Shown piece after piece: positions 16,353 through 24,454 of a stretch of 42,205 bases of DNA. The DNA is from Vibrio jasicida CAIM 1864 = LMG 25398 (GTDB lineage Bacteria; Pseudomonadota; Gammaproteobacteria; Enterobacterales; Vibrionaceae). The notes under the pieces are model-generated. The model worked only from the letters and a program-made list of their open reading frames with translations, did not search any database and was not told the DNA's origin. The stretch covers positions 1-42,205 of the forward strand of contig NZ_BAOG01000096.1 in assembly GCF_000400365.1 (NCBI RefSeq). The letters run 5' to 3'. A program made the translations under genes and the position numbers. Numbering within the stretch: the first letter of the stretch is position 1; every line of letters begins with the position of its first letter.

Positions 16353-16799
16353 TAGCCAGCCTATCTCTTTGATCTAAGGCTTGATAACAGCGTCGAGCAT
16401 GCTCATTTACTAGCGTGCTCTCCTTGTTCTAAAACCTTATAGCGGTGAGCTAGATTACCGATAAAGTTCGATAAGCCGAGGTGAATGCCTCGGTTTTTTT
16501 GTGCCGGTAACTTCGGTATTGAGCCTTTCTTGCGTGAGTTTGTAGGTCTATTCTTACTTTTAGCCAGTACTTATTACGCTTAATTTTTATCAGATTAACT
16601 GGTTTAAAAATGCGCAACTGTGCGGGTATTGTGCGTAATTCGTCAGGGAAAATGCAGATAAATAACTATGATGAATCAATTGCTTTATTTGTCAGACAGT
16701 TAAATATGACTTCCAGCTAACATTTATTGATTCAAAATGGCGCAAAATTTGTACATTACACTATGTTGTAAAACAACTATTCCCTCCATGGAGATGAAA
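16353..16799 (+). other. Intergenic region after groEL
   Basis: This 447-bp stretch has no supported gene. It holds the groEL terminator (16475-16500), an earlier imperfect hairpin GAGCATGC/GCGTGCTC around 16395-16422, and the AT-rich promoter region of the secreted repeat-protein gene. An in-frame extension of that gene to 16737 lacks a signal peptide and is discounted. Confidence 0.5.
16475..16500 (+). terminator. Terminator of groESL
   Basis: CCGAGG (16476-16481), TGAATG loop, CCTCGG (16488-16493), then seven T. It is 123 nt past the groEL stop, so the 3' UTR is fairly long. Confidence 0.9.
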
Positions 16800-17363
16800 A
16801 TGAAAAAGCTTATGACGTCATTGGCTGTTGCAGCCGTAATCGCTTCACCTGTTGCTCTTGCTGATAGCTCGCCAGTTATGTTCTCTACCATCGACAACAC
16901 TAACGCGCCTTCTAACTCTTCTGTTGGTGGTGTTCGCCTTGCGGTATTACATGGCCAAGTAAACGAAGTAAAAGGTGTCGACTTTTCGGTTCTAGGTATG
17001 TCTGAAACAGACCGCACAACAGGTGTGAACTTCGGTTTGTTCTTTGGTGCTTCTAAAGTTAATCAAGAAATGACGGGTGCATCACTCGGTCTTCTTAACT
17101 GGAACGAAGGCCAAACTAATGGTGTTAACTTAGGTGCAGTGAACATCACGAACAATGTAAAAGGTCTAAACTGGAGTGCAGTGAACTACTCAGAAGGTTA
17201 CACAATGGCAGACATCGGTTTGGCGAGCATCTCTAAAAAATCTAACTTCCAGTTAGGTTTCTTCAATATGACTGACCAAATCGACGGTGTTCAAATTGGT
17301 CTACTAAACTGTGCGGATAACGGCTTCTTCAAGTGCTTCCCTATCGTGAACTTCGCTAAATAA
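16800..17363 (+). CDS. Secreted repeat protein, LA_2272-like surface repeat type
   Basis: Function unknown. The 187-residue product has a clear signal peptide (MKKLMTSLAVAAVIASPVALA). The mature part is built of about eight degenerate repeats of 14-18 residues on the pattern G-(V/L)-x-(hydrophobic)-G-(hydrophobic)2-N, for example GVNFGLFF, GASLGLLN, GVNLGAVN, GLNWSAVN, FQLGFFN, GVQIGLLN. The spacing suggests a beta-solenoid or beta-roll. It ends NCADNGFFKCFPIVNF, where the two Cys could form a disulfide. This resembles proteins annotated as LA_2272-family surface repeats; that comparison is from memory. The start at 16800 is chosen for GGAG six nt upstream; in-frame ATGs also occur at 16788 and 16794. 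Confidence 0.7.
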   Translation: MKKLMTSLAVAAVIASPVALADSSPVMFSTIDNTNAPSNSSVGGVRLAVLHGQVNEVKGVDFSVLGMSETDRTTGVNFGLFFGASKVNQEMTGASLGLLNWNEGQTNGVNLGAVNITNNVKGLNWSAVNYSEGYTMADIGLASISKKSNFQLGFFNMTDQIDGVQIGLLNCADNGFFKCFPIVNFAK

Positions 17364-17391
17364 GTTAAGGTGTCGCCACGAACACACGGAT

Positions 17392-17426
17392 AAAAAAGAC
17401 CCCGAGAAATATCGGGGTCTTTTTTT
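17392..17426. terminator. Bidirectional terminator after the repeat protein
   Basis: AGACCCCGA (17397-17405), GAAATA loop, TCGGGGTCT (17412-17420), with A run upstream and T run downstream; serves the plus-strand gene and the convergent mgtC-like gene. Confidence 0.92.
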
Positions 17427-17476
17427 GTCTGTGGATCTCATTCTGAAATGTGTTTAGGCATTTAGGACGAACAAGG

Positions 17477-17974
17477 CTACTTCATGATCCTGGTTGAGGT
17501 TTTTCGCTGCTGCATCCTTTGATGCACACCGCGGCGTAGAGCTTTAACGCGATTTTCTGCTCTATCCACGCCAAGCAAGACCGTCAATGCCAAAACAGTA
17601 ATTACGACGGATTGCGTCAGATAGCCAAGGCCTATCATCAAGCCGAGACCTGCCAATACCCAAATCACTGCAGCGGATGTCACCCCATGGATCTTGCCGT
17701 CTTGTGTCATCATCACCCCTGCACCTAAAAAGCCCACACCAGTGATTATCTGGCCAAGTACACGCGCTTGGTCGAGCGTATTAGGTGAAAGCGAGACGGC
17801 CATCGACATAAATAAGTAAGTGCCAGAGATAACTAAAATAGCGGTACGAATACCAACAGGTTTACCCCGCGTTTGGCGCTCTATACCGATCATTAAGCCG
17901 TTGATGGCGCAACAGGCTAATGCAGGCCAACTGAATGGGCCAAGATCGAAAATGTGTTCAAAAGTTGCTTGCAT
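17477..17974 (-). CDS. MgtC/SapB family inner-membrane protein
   Basis: A 165-residue membrane protein with about four to five helices, carrying the MgtC/SapB motif GIERQTRGKPVGIRTAILV (about 31-49) and GFLGAGVMM (about 78-86). It has only the membrane domain and lacks the C-terminal ACT-like domain of Salmonella MgtC. Family members are linked to Mg2+ limitation and to ATP synthase control, but this short type is uncharacterised. The start at 17974 has a perfect GGAGGT site; an upstream in-frame start at 18049 is not supported. It follows epmB by 94 nt on the same strand and could be co-transcribed. Confidence 0.85.
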   Translation of the reverse strand: MQATFEHIFDLGPFSWPALACCAINGLMIGIERQTRGKPVGIRTAILVISGTYLFMSMAVSLSPNTLDQARVLGQIITGVGFLGAGVMMTQDGKIHGVTSAAVIWVLAGLGLMIGLGYLTQSVVITVLALTVLLGVDRAENRVKALRRGVHQRMQQRKTSTRIMK

Positions 17975-18068
17975 CTTAACCTCCAAATTTGCGGAGTATG
18001 CATAGATAAGACCGCCTGAGCGAACAAAAGCTTTTACTCGTAACGACAATCTTTATACGGAAAGCAAC

Positions 18069-19091
18069 TTACTCTAGATGCAGATCCAGTGGCGTTTTAC
18101 TTGGTCGGCCGCCAATTTCACGAGTCAATTTAGGCACTAGGTAGCCCGAGACGCGAGTAATCAAGCCACGCATGATTTCTTTTGCTTCTTCATCAGAGAC
18201 GAAGAAATGTGCCGCGCCTTGGACTTTATCTAACACGTGTAGGTAATAAGGTAATATTCCTGAGTCAAACAGGGCTTCATTGAGAGCAACTTGTGCTTCT
18301 ATGCTGTCATTGACGCCTTTTAATAGCACGCCTTGGTTAAGCAAAGTAACGCCGGATTGCTTCAGTTTTGCCATTTGAGCAGTAAATTCAGCATTGATCT
18401 CGTTGGCGTGGTTGATGTGCGTTACCAAGATGATTTGCAAGCGAGATGCTCGCAGTAACTGACACAACTCGTCAGTAATACGTGCAGGGATTACCACAGG
18501 TAAACGGCTGTGAATACGCAGGCGCTTGATGTGAGGGATGTGTGCGATGTGTTCTAGTAGCCAGTGGATCTCATCGTCTTTTGCCATCAGAGGATCACCA
18601 CCTGAGAAGATAACTTCATTCAGTTCTGGCTGCTTCGCCATGTATTCTAAGCACTGAGTCCAAGCTTGTTTACCGCTCTTGTTCTCTTGATAAGGAAAAT
18701 GACGGCGGAAGCAATAACGGCAGTTCACGGCACAGCCACCTTTTACAATCATCAATGCGCGATTGCGGTATTTGTGTAACAGCCCAGGCACTTCGTTGTC
18801 TTGCTCTTCCAGAGGATCATTGGAGTAACCTTCGTGAACCTCGAACTCCTCGTTCAAAGGTAATACTTGGCGTAAAAGTGGATCGTAAGGATTGCCTTTT
18901 TCCATCCTATCGACAAAACTTTGCGGTACACGCTGTGCAAACAGCTTGCGCGCAGCAAACCCGTCTTGCCACGGCGAAGGATCAATTTCCAAACTTTCCA
19001 GCAACTTTGCAGGATCAGAGATCCCATTCGCTAACTGTTTGAGCCAGTTTTGCTCAACAGATTCGACTTTTCGGGTTATTATGTGCGGCAT
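18069..19091 (-). CDS. epmB: EF-P lysine 2,3-aminomutase EpmB
   Basis: Radical-SAM, PLP-dependent enzyme that makes (R)-beta-lysine for attachment to EF-P Lys34. At 340 residues it aligns over its whole length with E. coli EpmB. The iron-sulfur CxxxCxxC is C120, C124, C127 (GGCAVNCRYCFRRHFPY). Other landmarks are SGGDPLMAKD and RLRIHSRLPVVIPAR, with KVQGAAHF near the C terminus holding the PLP lysine. It is shorter than catabolic lysine aminomutases, which fits EpmB. Divergent from efp with only 32 bp between start codons. Confidence 0.97.
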   Translation of the reverse strand: MPHIITRKVESVEQNWLKQLANGISDPAKLLESLEIDPSPWQDGFAARKLFAQRVPQSFVDRMEKGNPYDPLLRQVLPLNEEFEVHEGYSNDPLEEQDNEVPGLLHKYRNRALMIVKGGCAVNCRYCFRRHFPYQENKSGKQAWTQCLEYMAKQPELNEVIFSGGDPLMAKDDEIHWLLEHIAHIPHIKRLRIHSRLPVVIPARITDELCQLLRASRLQIILVTHINHANEINAEFTAQMAKLKQSGVTLLNQGVLLKGVNDSIEAQVALNEALFDSGILPYYLHVLDKVQGAAHFFVSDEEAKEIMRGLITRVSGYLVPKLTREIGGRPSKTPLDLHLE

Positions 19092-19123
19092 TGAATTTAG
19101 CTCTAAGAATGTAAGAGGAAAAA

Positions 19124-19690
19124 ATGGCTACAGTTAGCACCAATGAATTTAAAGGCGGCCTTAAGTTAATGCTTGATAACGAGCCTTGTGTAATTCTGGA
19201 AAACGAATACGTTAAACCAGGTAAAGGCCAAGCGTTCAACCGCGTTAAAATTCGTAAACTTCTTTCTGGTAAAGTGCTAGAGAAAACATTCAAGTCTGGT
19301 GACACTTGTGAAGTGGCAGACGTAATGGATATCGACCTAGATTATCTATATTCAGACGGCGAATTCTACCACTTTATGAACAACGAAACTTTCGAGCAGA
19401 TCGCTGCAGACGCGAAAGCGGTTGGTGACAACGCTAAGTGGTTGGTAGAAAACAACACTTGTATGATCACGCTTTGGAACGGTAACCCAATCACAGTTAC
19501 TCCACCAAACTTCGTTGAACTAGAAGTTACTGACACAGACCCAGGTCTAAAAGGTGACACTCAAGGTACAGGTGGTAAGCCAGCAACACTATCAACTGGC
19601 GCTGTAGTACGTGTACCACTATTCATCGCAATTGGCGAAGTGATCAAAGTTGACACTCGTACTGCTGAATATGTAGGTCGTGTGAAGTAA
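19124..19690 (+). CDS. efp: Elongation factor P
   Basis: Relieves ribosome stalling at polyproline stretches. The 188-residue, three-domain protein has the modification loop ENEYVKPGKGQAF with Lys34 exactly at the position beta-lysylated in E. coli. The C terminus GEVIKVDTRTAEYVGR is typical. AGAGGAAAA precedes the ATG. Presence of epmA and epmB in the window indicates the beta-lysine type of EF-P rather than the rhamnose type, consistent with Lys at 34. Confidence 0.98.
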   Translation: MATVSTNEFKGGLKLMLDNEPCVILENEYVKPGKGQAFNRVKIRKLLSGKVLEKTFKSGDTCEVADVMDIDLDYLYSDGEFYHFMNNETFEQIAADAKAVGDNAKWLVENNTCMITLWNGNPITVTPPNFVELEVTDTDPGLKGDTQGTGGKPATLSTGAVVRVPLFIAIGEVIKVDTRTAEYVGRVK

Positions 19691-19712
19691 TTCACCTCAG
19701 ACTTTCTGATTG

Positions 19713-19738
19713 AAAAGGTCGCTTCGGCGGCCTTTTTT
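19713..19738 (+). terminator. Terminator of efp
   Basis: AAAAGGTCGC (19713-19722), TTCG loop, GCGGCCTTTT (19727-19736), then T; one G-U pair. It lies 23 nt past the efp stop. Confidence 0.93.
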
Positions 19739-19883
19739 ATTATCTGTTGTTTTATCCTAACAGCTTCAAGCTCTAGCGTGATAGATACCAACAACAAACG
19801 TGATAGCTCATCAGCCGAGAAAGGGCGGTGATTAGCTTTAGTACTGCGGCTTAATGAACCAAGTAAGAAGATAAAACAGCAAT

Positions 19884-19941
19884 AAGATCATGGGTGGTCA
19901 AAAGCTCAAAAAGCAAAAAGATCATAGGTGACCAAAAGCTC
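19884..19941 (+). repeat. Imperfect 24-base direct repeat, two copies
   Basis: Copies at 19884-19907 and 19918-19941 share 21 of 24 positions (AAGATCATxGGTGxxCAAAAGCTC). The period is 34 bases. Both lie inside the candidate small RNA. Confidence 0.8.
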
Positions 19942-19968
19942 TGGTAGTTGTACAAATTAGAGTAATGC

Positions 19969-20003
19969 AGAGGCTGATACGTGTTATCAGCCTCTCTTTT
20001 TTG
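19969..20003 (+). terminator. Strong orphan terminator
   Basis: AGAGGCTGATA (19969-19979), CGTGT loop, TATCAGCCTCT (19985-19995): a perfect 11-bp stem followed by C and a T run. It is plus-strand in direction, 126 nt before the nitroreductase start and more than 230 nt after the efp terminator. Confidence 0.93.
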
Positions 20004-20128
20004 TTGGTGAAACACGGCTGAATATTTGCGCTTTATCTCAATATCACATTGATTTTATGAAGATAAAAAGGCGATGGTGAAATTTGTGGCTATAGTAAAT
20101 CGACACCCAACAAGCGCAAGGAAGCACT

Positions 20129-20812
20129 ATGTCGACTCAAGAACAACATTACCCACTCAATGATTTTGTGGAATACTCTCCGCAAGAAATGGCAGCAAGA
20201 GCTGTACAGAATCTGGAGCAACTTCAGCGCCGTCATTCCATTCGTAGCTTCTCTGATCGTCCTGTGGCGAAAGAAGTGATTGAGCACTGCATTCGAGCAG
20301 CAGGTACAGCTCCGAGTGGTGCAAATCATCAGCCTTGGCATTTTGTTGCGATTAACAGTGCAGAAGTGAAAGGGCAGATCCGTCAAGCCGCTGAAGAATT
20401 AGAACGTTCTTTCTATGAAGGTCGAGCAGGGCAAGAATGGTTAGATGCACTGAAACCACTCGGTACCAATTCCAGTAAGCCTTATCTAGAAAAAGCACCG
20501 TGGTTGATTGCGGTGTTTTCACAAAAGAAAGGTGGCATGAGCAATGATGGGGAACAAACCAACTATTACGTGCACGAGTCAGTCGGGATTGCCACAGGCT
20601 TTTTACTTCAAGCATTGCACAATTCAGGTTTGGGTACGCTGACTCATACACCAAAACCAATGAGTTTCTTGAGTAAGATTTGCGGACGAGACAATGATGT
20701 CGATCGTCCATATATGTTGATTGTGACCGGTTATCCGGAAGAGGATGCGACCATTCCGGAACATGCGATGCACAAAAAATCTTTGGATGACATCGCGACC
20801 TTTATTGAATAG
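20129..20812 (+). CDS. Nitroreductase-fold flavoprotein, iodotyrosine deiodinase-like
   Basis: FMN-dependent oxidoreductase of the nitroreductase superfamily, 227 residues. FMN-phosphate contacts are RRHSIRSF (34-41), and the PSGANHQPWHF loop is at 62-72. By eye it aligns better with mammalian iodotyrosine deiodinase than with NfsB-type nitroreductases. The three lid residues that bind the substrate amino acid in human IYD (Glu157, Tyr161, Lys182) fall on E92, Y96 and K117 here with the same spacing, and the LTHTPKPM segment matches the flavin-N5 Thr-Pro region. A halotyrosine reductive dehalogenase is therefore plausible. Broader nitroreductase activity remains possible. Monocistronic, with AAGGAAG as ribosome site. 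Confidence 0.82.
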   Translation: MSTQEQHYPLNDFVEYSPQEMAARAVQNLEQLQRRHSIRSFSDRPVAKEVIEHCIRAAGTAPSGANHQPWHFVAINSAEVKGQIRQAAEELERSFYEGRAGQEWLDALKPLGTNSSKPYLEKAPWLIAVFSQKKGGMSNDGEQTNYYVHESVGIATGFLLQALHNSGLGTLTHTPKPMSFLSKICGRDNDVDRPYMLIVTGYPEEDATIPEHAMHKKSLDDIATFIE

Positions 20813-20861
20813 CGGTTGTATTGATCTGCACTCGTTGAGAAAACATAAATAACAGGCAATA

Positions 20862-20888
20862 AAAAAGCTGGCGAGTTGCCAGCTTTTT
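20862..20888. terminator. Bidirectional terminator, nitroreductase / frdD
   Basis: AAAAAGCTGGC (20862-20872), GAGTT loop, GCCAGCTTTTT (20878-20888); serves the convergent nitroreductase and frd operon. Confidence 0.92.
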
Positions 20889-20904
20889 CATTTTCGTCAG
20901 CGTC

Positions 20905-21282
20905 TTAAATCATGAAGATAAAGACAACGGCCAGCGCAGTGATTAAACCTGCAAACGCGTAACATGCGATTTTACCAATCAAGCCTGTGTGGAACTTAAG
21001 GTCGTGCATGCCGTGGTGTAGACGGTGCATCGCATGCCACATTGGCAATGCTAGCGTACCTATAATGAATAGCGCACCGATGATGCTGGTTGCGAATTCA
21101 GATACGCGTTCGTAACTCATTGCTTCTGCATCAATCACGCCAAGCGGTACCAAGATGCCCATAACCAGCACGGTAATCGGTGTGATCATCGCAAACCAAG
21201 TACCACCGGCACCAAATAGACCCCACCAGATTGGTTCATCAGAACGCTTCGGGGCTGTGTTAACACTATAATTCGGTTTCAT
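20905..21282 (-). CDS. frdD: Fumarate reductase membrane anchor subunit D
   Basis: Three-helix inner-membrane anchor that, with FrdC, binds menaquinol and docks FrdAB. The 125-residue protein starts MKPNYSVNTAPKRSDEPIWW, with the family PIWWGLFGAGG segment before helix 1 and MHRLHHGMHDLKFH between helices 2 and 3. Last gene of frdABCD; 12 nt after frdC. Confidence 0.95.
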   Translation of the reverse strand: MKPNYSVNTAPKRSDEPIWWGLFGAGGTWFAMITPITVLVMGILVPLGVIDAEAMSYERVSEFATSIIGALFIIGTLALPMWHAMHRLHHGMHDLKFHTGLIGKIACYAFAGLITALAVVFIFMI

Positions 21283-21294
21283 TACTAAAGCTCC

Positions 21295-21678
21295 TTACAC
21301 CACGATGAGAACGATCAGTGAGATGAACGCAACTGCGGCCCACTGAGTCAGAACGATGATTTTCTTATCCACTGGTTTGCCTTTCAAACGAATTGGCATT
21401 ACTTGTGGCATCATGCTGAAGAAGGTTTGTGCATGGAACAAACTGCCTAGTAGAGCAACAATGTTGATTGCTACTACGATAGGGTTTGCCATGAACTCTA
21501 ACCAACCTTGCCAAGCTTCTGGGCCTTTTACTAATGAACCTAGACCGAAAGTCAGGAAGATAGTGAATAGGATCAGAGGAAGCACAGTTGCTTCACGTAC
21601 CATGTAGAAGCGGTAGAAAGGATGGTTCTTCCACCATGTGCGTTTTATTTCACGAACGTAAGGTTTACGGTTGCTCAT
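21295..21678 (-). CDS. frdC: Fumarate reductase membrane anchor subunit C
   Basis: Inner-membrane anchor of quinol:fumarate reductase; 127 residues with three helices. It starts MSNRKPYVREIKRTWW, matching the FrdC N terminus (KPYVR...WW), and contains LVKGPEAWQGWL and LFHAQTFFSMMPQ typical of the family. AAGG precedes the ATG, two nt after frdB ends. Confidence 0.95.
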   Translation of the reverse strand: MSNRKPYVREIKRTWWKNHPFYRFYMVREATVLPLILFTIFLTFGLGSLVKGPEAWQGWLEFMANPIVVAINIVALLGSLFHAQTFFSMMPQVMPIRLKGKPVDKKIIVLTQWAAVAFISLIVLIVV

Positions 21679-21680
21679 CC

Positions 21681-22439
21681 TTATGCCTCCACTTTCTTTG
21701 GTGAACCATCAGGTTTCAACATCGCAATCACGAAGTCCATAGAAGACTCCACCTTGCCTTGGTTTACTGCTGCTGCTGGATCGACGCTCTTCGGACAAAC
21801 TTCAGAACAGTAACCGACAAAGGTACAACCCCAAGCGCCGTTTTCACCATTGATCAGCTTCATGCGCTCAGCTTTACCGTTGTCACGGCTATCTAGGTTG
21901 TAACGGTGTGCCAGTGTTAGTGCCGCCGGACCGATGAACTCAGGGTTCAAACCGAACTGAGGACATGCCGCGTAGCAAAGACCACAGTTGATACAACCAG
22001 CAAACTGTTTGTACTTCGCCATTTGCTCTGGCGTTTGCAGGTTTGTGCCGTCTTCTGGCTTGCGATCGTTACCAATGATGTAAGGTTTGATTGCTTCTAG
22101 GCGCTCGATGAACGGCGTCATATCAACGATCAAGTCTTTCTCGATTGGGAAGTTTGCTAGTGGTTCGATAGTCACGCCATTCGGGTAATCACGTAGGAAG
22201 CTCTTACAAGCGAGCTTAGGCACGTTGTTTACCATGATGCCGCAAGAACCACAGATCGCCATACGACAAGACCAACGGTAAGACAGATCTTTATCTAGGT
22301 GATCTTTGATGTAGCCAAGTGCATCAAGTACGGACATGGTTTCATCAAATGGGACTTCGAATGTTTGCGTGTATGGTTCCGCGTCCTTCTCAGGGTCGTA
22401 ACGCAGAATGTCTACTTTTTGAATGCGGTTTGCTGACAT
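21681..22439 (-). CDS. frdB: Fumarate reductase iron-sulfur subunit
   Basis: Carries electrons from quinol to the FrdA flavin through three clusters. [2Fe-2S] ligands are C58, C63, C66 and C78 (SCRMAICGSCG...KLAC). [4Fe-4S] ligands include C148, C151, C154, and the [3Fe-4S] site uses C158, C204, C210 and C214 or the usual exchange among these two motifs (CINCGLCYAACP; CTFVGYCSEVCP). 252 residues. The ATG overlaps the frdA stop by one base (TAATG). Confidence 0.97.
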   Translation of the reverse strand: MSANRIQKVDILRYDPEKDAEPYTQTFEVPFDETMSVLDALGYIKDHLDKDLSYRWSCRMAICGSCGIMVNNVPKLACKSFLRDYPNGVTIEPLANFPIEKDLIVDMTPFIERLEAIKPYIIGNDRKPEDGTNLQTPEQMAKYKQFAGCINCGLCYAACPQFGLNPEFIGPAALTLAHRYNLDSRDNGKAERMKLINGENGAWGCTFVGYCSEVCPKSVDPAAAVNQGKVESSMDFVIAMLKPDGSPKKVEA

Positions 22440-24259
22440 TATGCTTGCTCCTCTGCGCTCTTCGCTTCTGCTTCAGCGGCTTTTTCTGCTGCTGCTGCTT
22501 TCTCTGCTGCTTCACCGTATAGACGTGCTTTAGGCTGAGACTTAGTGATCTTCACGCCGCTGTAGTCAATACTTGGTGCTGCATCTTCTTTGAAGAAAGC
22601 AAGTGAGTGTTTCAGGAAGTTCACATCGTCACGTTCAGTACAACCATCGTCTAGACGCTGGTGCGCACCACGAGATTCTTTACGTAGGATGGCAGAGTGA
22701 ACCATCGCTTCTGCGACTTCTAGGCCGTAACCAACTTCGATTGCGTATAAAAGATCAGTGTTGAACACTTTGCCTTTATCTTTGATGCTGATCTGTTTGT
22801 AACGAGCTTTAAGTTCAGTGATCTTATCAATCGTTGCTTGCATCAAATCTTCTTGGCGGTAGATACCACAACCTGCTTCCATGGTGTGACCCATTTCAGT
22901 ACGGATATCTGCCCAGTTTTCTTCGCCTTCTTGGTTCATCAGAGCAGCAATGCGGTCTTCAACTGCTTTCACTTGAGTCGCGATAGACTCTTCGTTCCAG
23001 CCTTTGAATTCTGCTGCGCGTTTCACCGCTTGTTCACCCGCAACGCGACCGAATACTACGAACTCAGCCAGCGAGTTAGAACCTAGACGGTTTGCGCCGT
23101 GAAGACCAACTGATGCACATTCGCCAACCGCGAATAGACCTTTAATGCGAGTTTCACATTCGCCGTTGGTTTCAATGCCACCCATGGTGTAGTGAACCGT
23201 AGGACGAATTGGAATTGGCTCTTTTGCAGGGTCTACGTTCACGTAAGCTTTCGCTAGTTCACAGATGAACGGTAAACGCTCTTGTAGGTATTCTTCACCA
23301 AGGTGGCGAAGATCTAGGTGCACCACGTCACCAAGAGGGTGTTTGATGGTGTTGCCTTTCTGCTGTTCATGCCAGAACGCTTGAGAAACTTTGTCACGAG
23401 GACCCAGTTCCATGTATTTGTTTTTCGGCTCGCCCACTGGGGTTTCTGGGCCCATGCCGTAATCTTGCAGGTAACGGTAACCATCTTTGTTAACGATGAT
23501 ACCGCCTTCACCACGACAACCTTCGGTCATCAGGATACCTGTGCCAGGAAGACCTGTTGGGTGGTATTGAACGAATTCCATATCACGTAGAGGAACGCCG
23601 TGACGGTAAGCCATCGCCATGCCGTCGCCCGTTACGATACCGCCGTTGGTGTTACAGTGATAAACACGACCAGCACCACCTGTTGCTAACACAACCGATT
23701 TCGCTTTAATCGTAACCAACTCACCTTCAGACATGTGGATTGCAATCAGACCTTGTACTTCACCTTCATCAACAAGCAAATCGACAACAAAGTACTCATC
23801 AAAGCGTTTGATGTTGTCGTACTTCATTGACGTCTGGAATAGCGTGTGAAGCATGTGGAAGCCAGTTTTATCTGCAGCGAACCAAGTACGTTCAACCTTC
23901 ATACCGCCAAAGCGGCGTACGTTGACTTCACCGTTCTCTTTACGACTCCATGGGCAACCCCATTGCTCCATTTGGATCATTTCGCGAGTCGCGTTCTCTA
24001 CAAAGTATTCAACAACGTCCTGTTCACATAGCCAGTCACCACCGCCAACGGTATCGTTGAAGTGATTGTCTAAGCTATCTTCATCCTTGATAACTGCTGC
24101 TGAGCCACCTTCTGCAGCAACCGTGTGGGAGCGCATTGGGTAAACTTTAGAAATAAGTGCTACTTCTAAGTCCGGGTTTGCTTCAGCCGCTGCAATAGCA
24201 GTACGAAGACCAGCGCCGCCTGCGCCGATGACTGCGATATCTGTGGTGATAATTTGCAC
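22439..24259 (-). CDS. frdA: Fumarate reductase flavoprotein subunit
   Basis: Catalytic subunit reducing fumarate to succinate in anaerobic respiration. In 606 residues it shows the FAD site GAGGAG (12-17), the covalent-FAD histidine H45 (MRSHTVAAEGG), HYTMGGIETN and the GPRDKVSQAF active-site Arg region. The last 22 or so residues form an Ala/Glu/Lys tail rather than the usual short end. First gene of frdABCD. The upstream region has a CRP-like box; a GCGGA/TCCGC palindrome (24282-24293) lies in the leader. Confidence 0.97.
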   Translation of the reverse strand: MQIITTDIAVIGAGGAGLRTAIAAAEANPDLEVALISKVYPMRSHTVAAEGGSAAVIKDEDSLDNHFNDTVGGGDWLCEQDVVEYFVENATREMIQMEQWGCPWSRKENGEVNVRRFGGMKVERTWFAADKTGFHMLHTLFQTSMKYDNIKRFDEYFVVDLLVDEGEVQGLIAIHMSEGELVTIKAKSVVLATGGAGRVYHCNTNGGIVTGDGMAMAYRHGVPLRDMEFVQYHPTGLPGTGILMTEGCRGEGGIIVNKDGYRYLQDYGMGPETPVGEPKNKYMELGPRDKVSQAFWHEQQKGNTIKHPLGDVVHLDLRHLGEEYLQERLPFICELAKAYVNVDPAKEPIPIRPTVHYTMGGIETNGECETRIKGLFAVGECASVGLHGANRLGSNSLAEFVVFGRVAGEQAVKRAAEFKGWNEESIATQVKAVEDRIAALMNQEGEENWADIRTEMGHTMEAGCGIYRQEDLMQATIDKITELKARYKQISIKDKGKVFNTDLLYAIEVGYGLEVAEAMVHSAILRKESRGAHQRLDDGCTERDDVNFLKHSLAFFKEDAAPSIDYSGVKITKSQPKARLYGEAAEKAAAAEKAAEAEAKSAEEQA

Positions 24260-24438
24260 AGTTATCCTCCAGTGTGTGATTGCGGAAATCCGCTTGTTAT
24301 TGTGAGTGTGAGGGCACCGTTTTAAGGCAATCCCTCAAAAGTAGTAGGGTTAGTGTAGGGGAGGCTTATGGCAGAAAAATTGATGTATTTGGGGTTTTTC
24401 TCCGGTAATGCACATGTGAGCATAGAAATTCTAGGTTA

Positions 24439-24454
24439 TGTGACTGCTATCACG
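24439..24454. promoter_or_regulatory. CRP-like binding site
   Basis: TGTGA-CTGCTA-TCACG matches the CRP core TGTGA-N6-TCACA at 9 of 10 positions. It is about 180 nt upstream of frdA and 255 nt upstream of epmA. In E. coli the related regulator FNR controls frd; CRP control is plausible here but untested. Confidence 0.6.

Larger units (their letters stand above)
19739..20003 (+). ncRNA. Candidate small RNA ending at an orphan terminator
   Basis: Between the efp terminator and the nitroreductase gene, a second very strong terminator (19969-20001) has no gene upstream of it. The preceding 230 bases contain no ORF longer than about 17 codons with a ribosome site. They do contain a 24-base imperfect direct repeat (19884-19907 and 19918-19941) ending AAAAGCTC. 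A free-standing small RNA, or a leader RNA, is the simplest explanation. I cannot place its promoter or 5' end; the start given is only the limit of the gap. Confidence 0.4.

Noticed and set aside
19890..19931. 13-codon frame starting at ATG 19890 as a leader peptide
   Set aside because: No ribosome site, and the frame lies across the direct repeat; a non-coding RNA explains the region better.
20352..20711. Minus-strand open frame of 119 codons inside the nitroreductase gene
   Set aside because: Antisense to a well-conserved flavoprotein and without family features.
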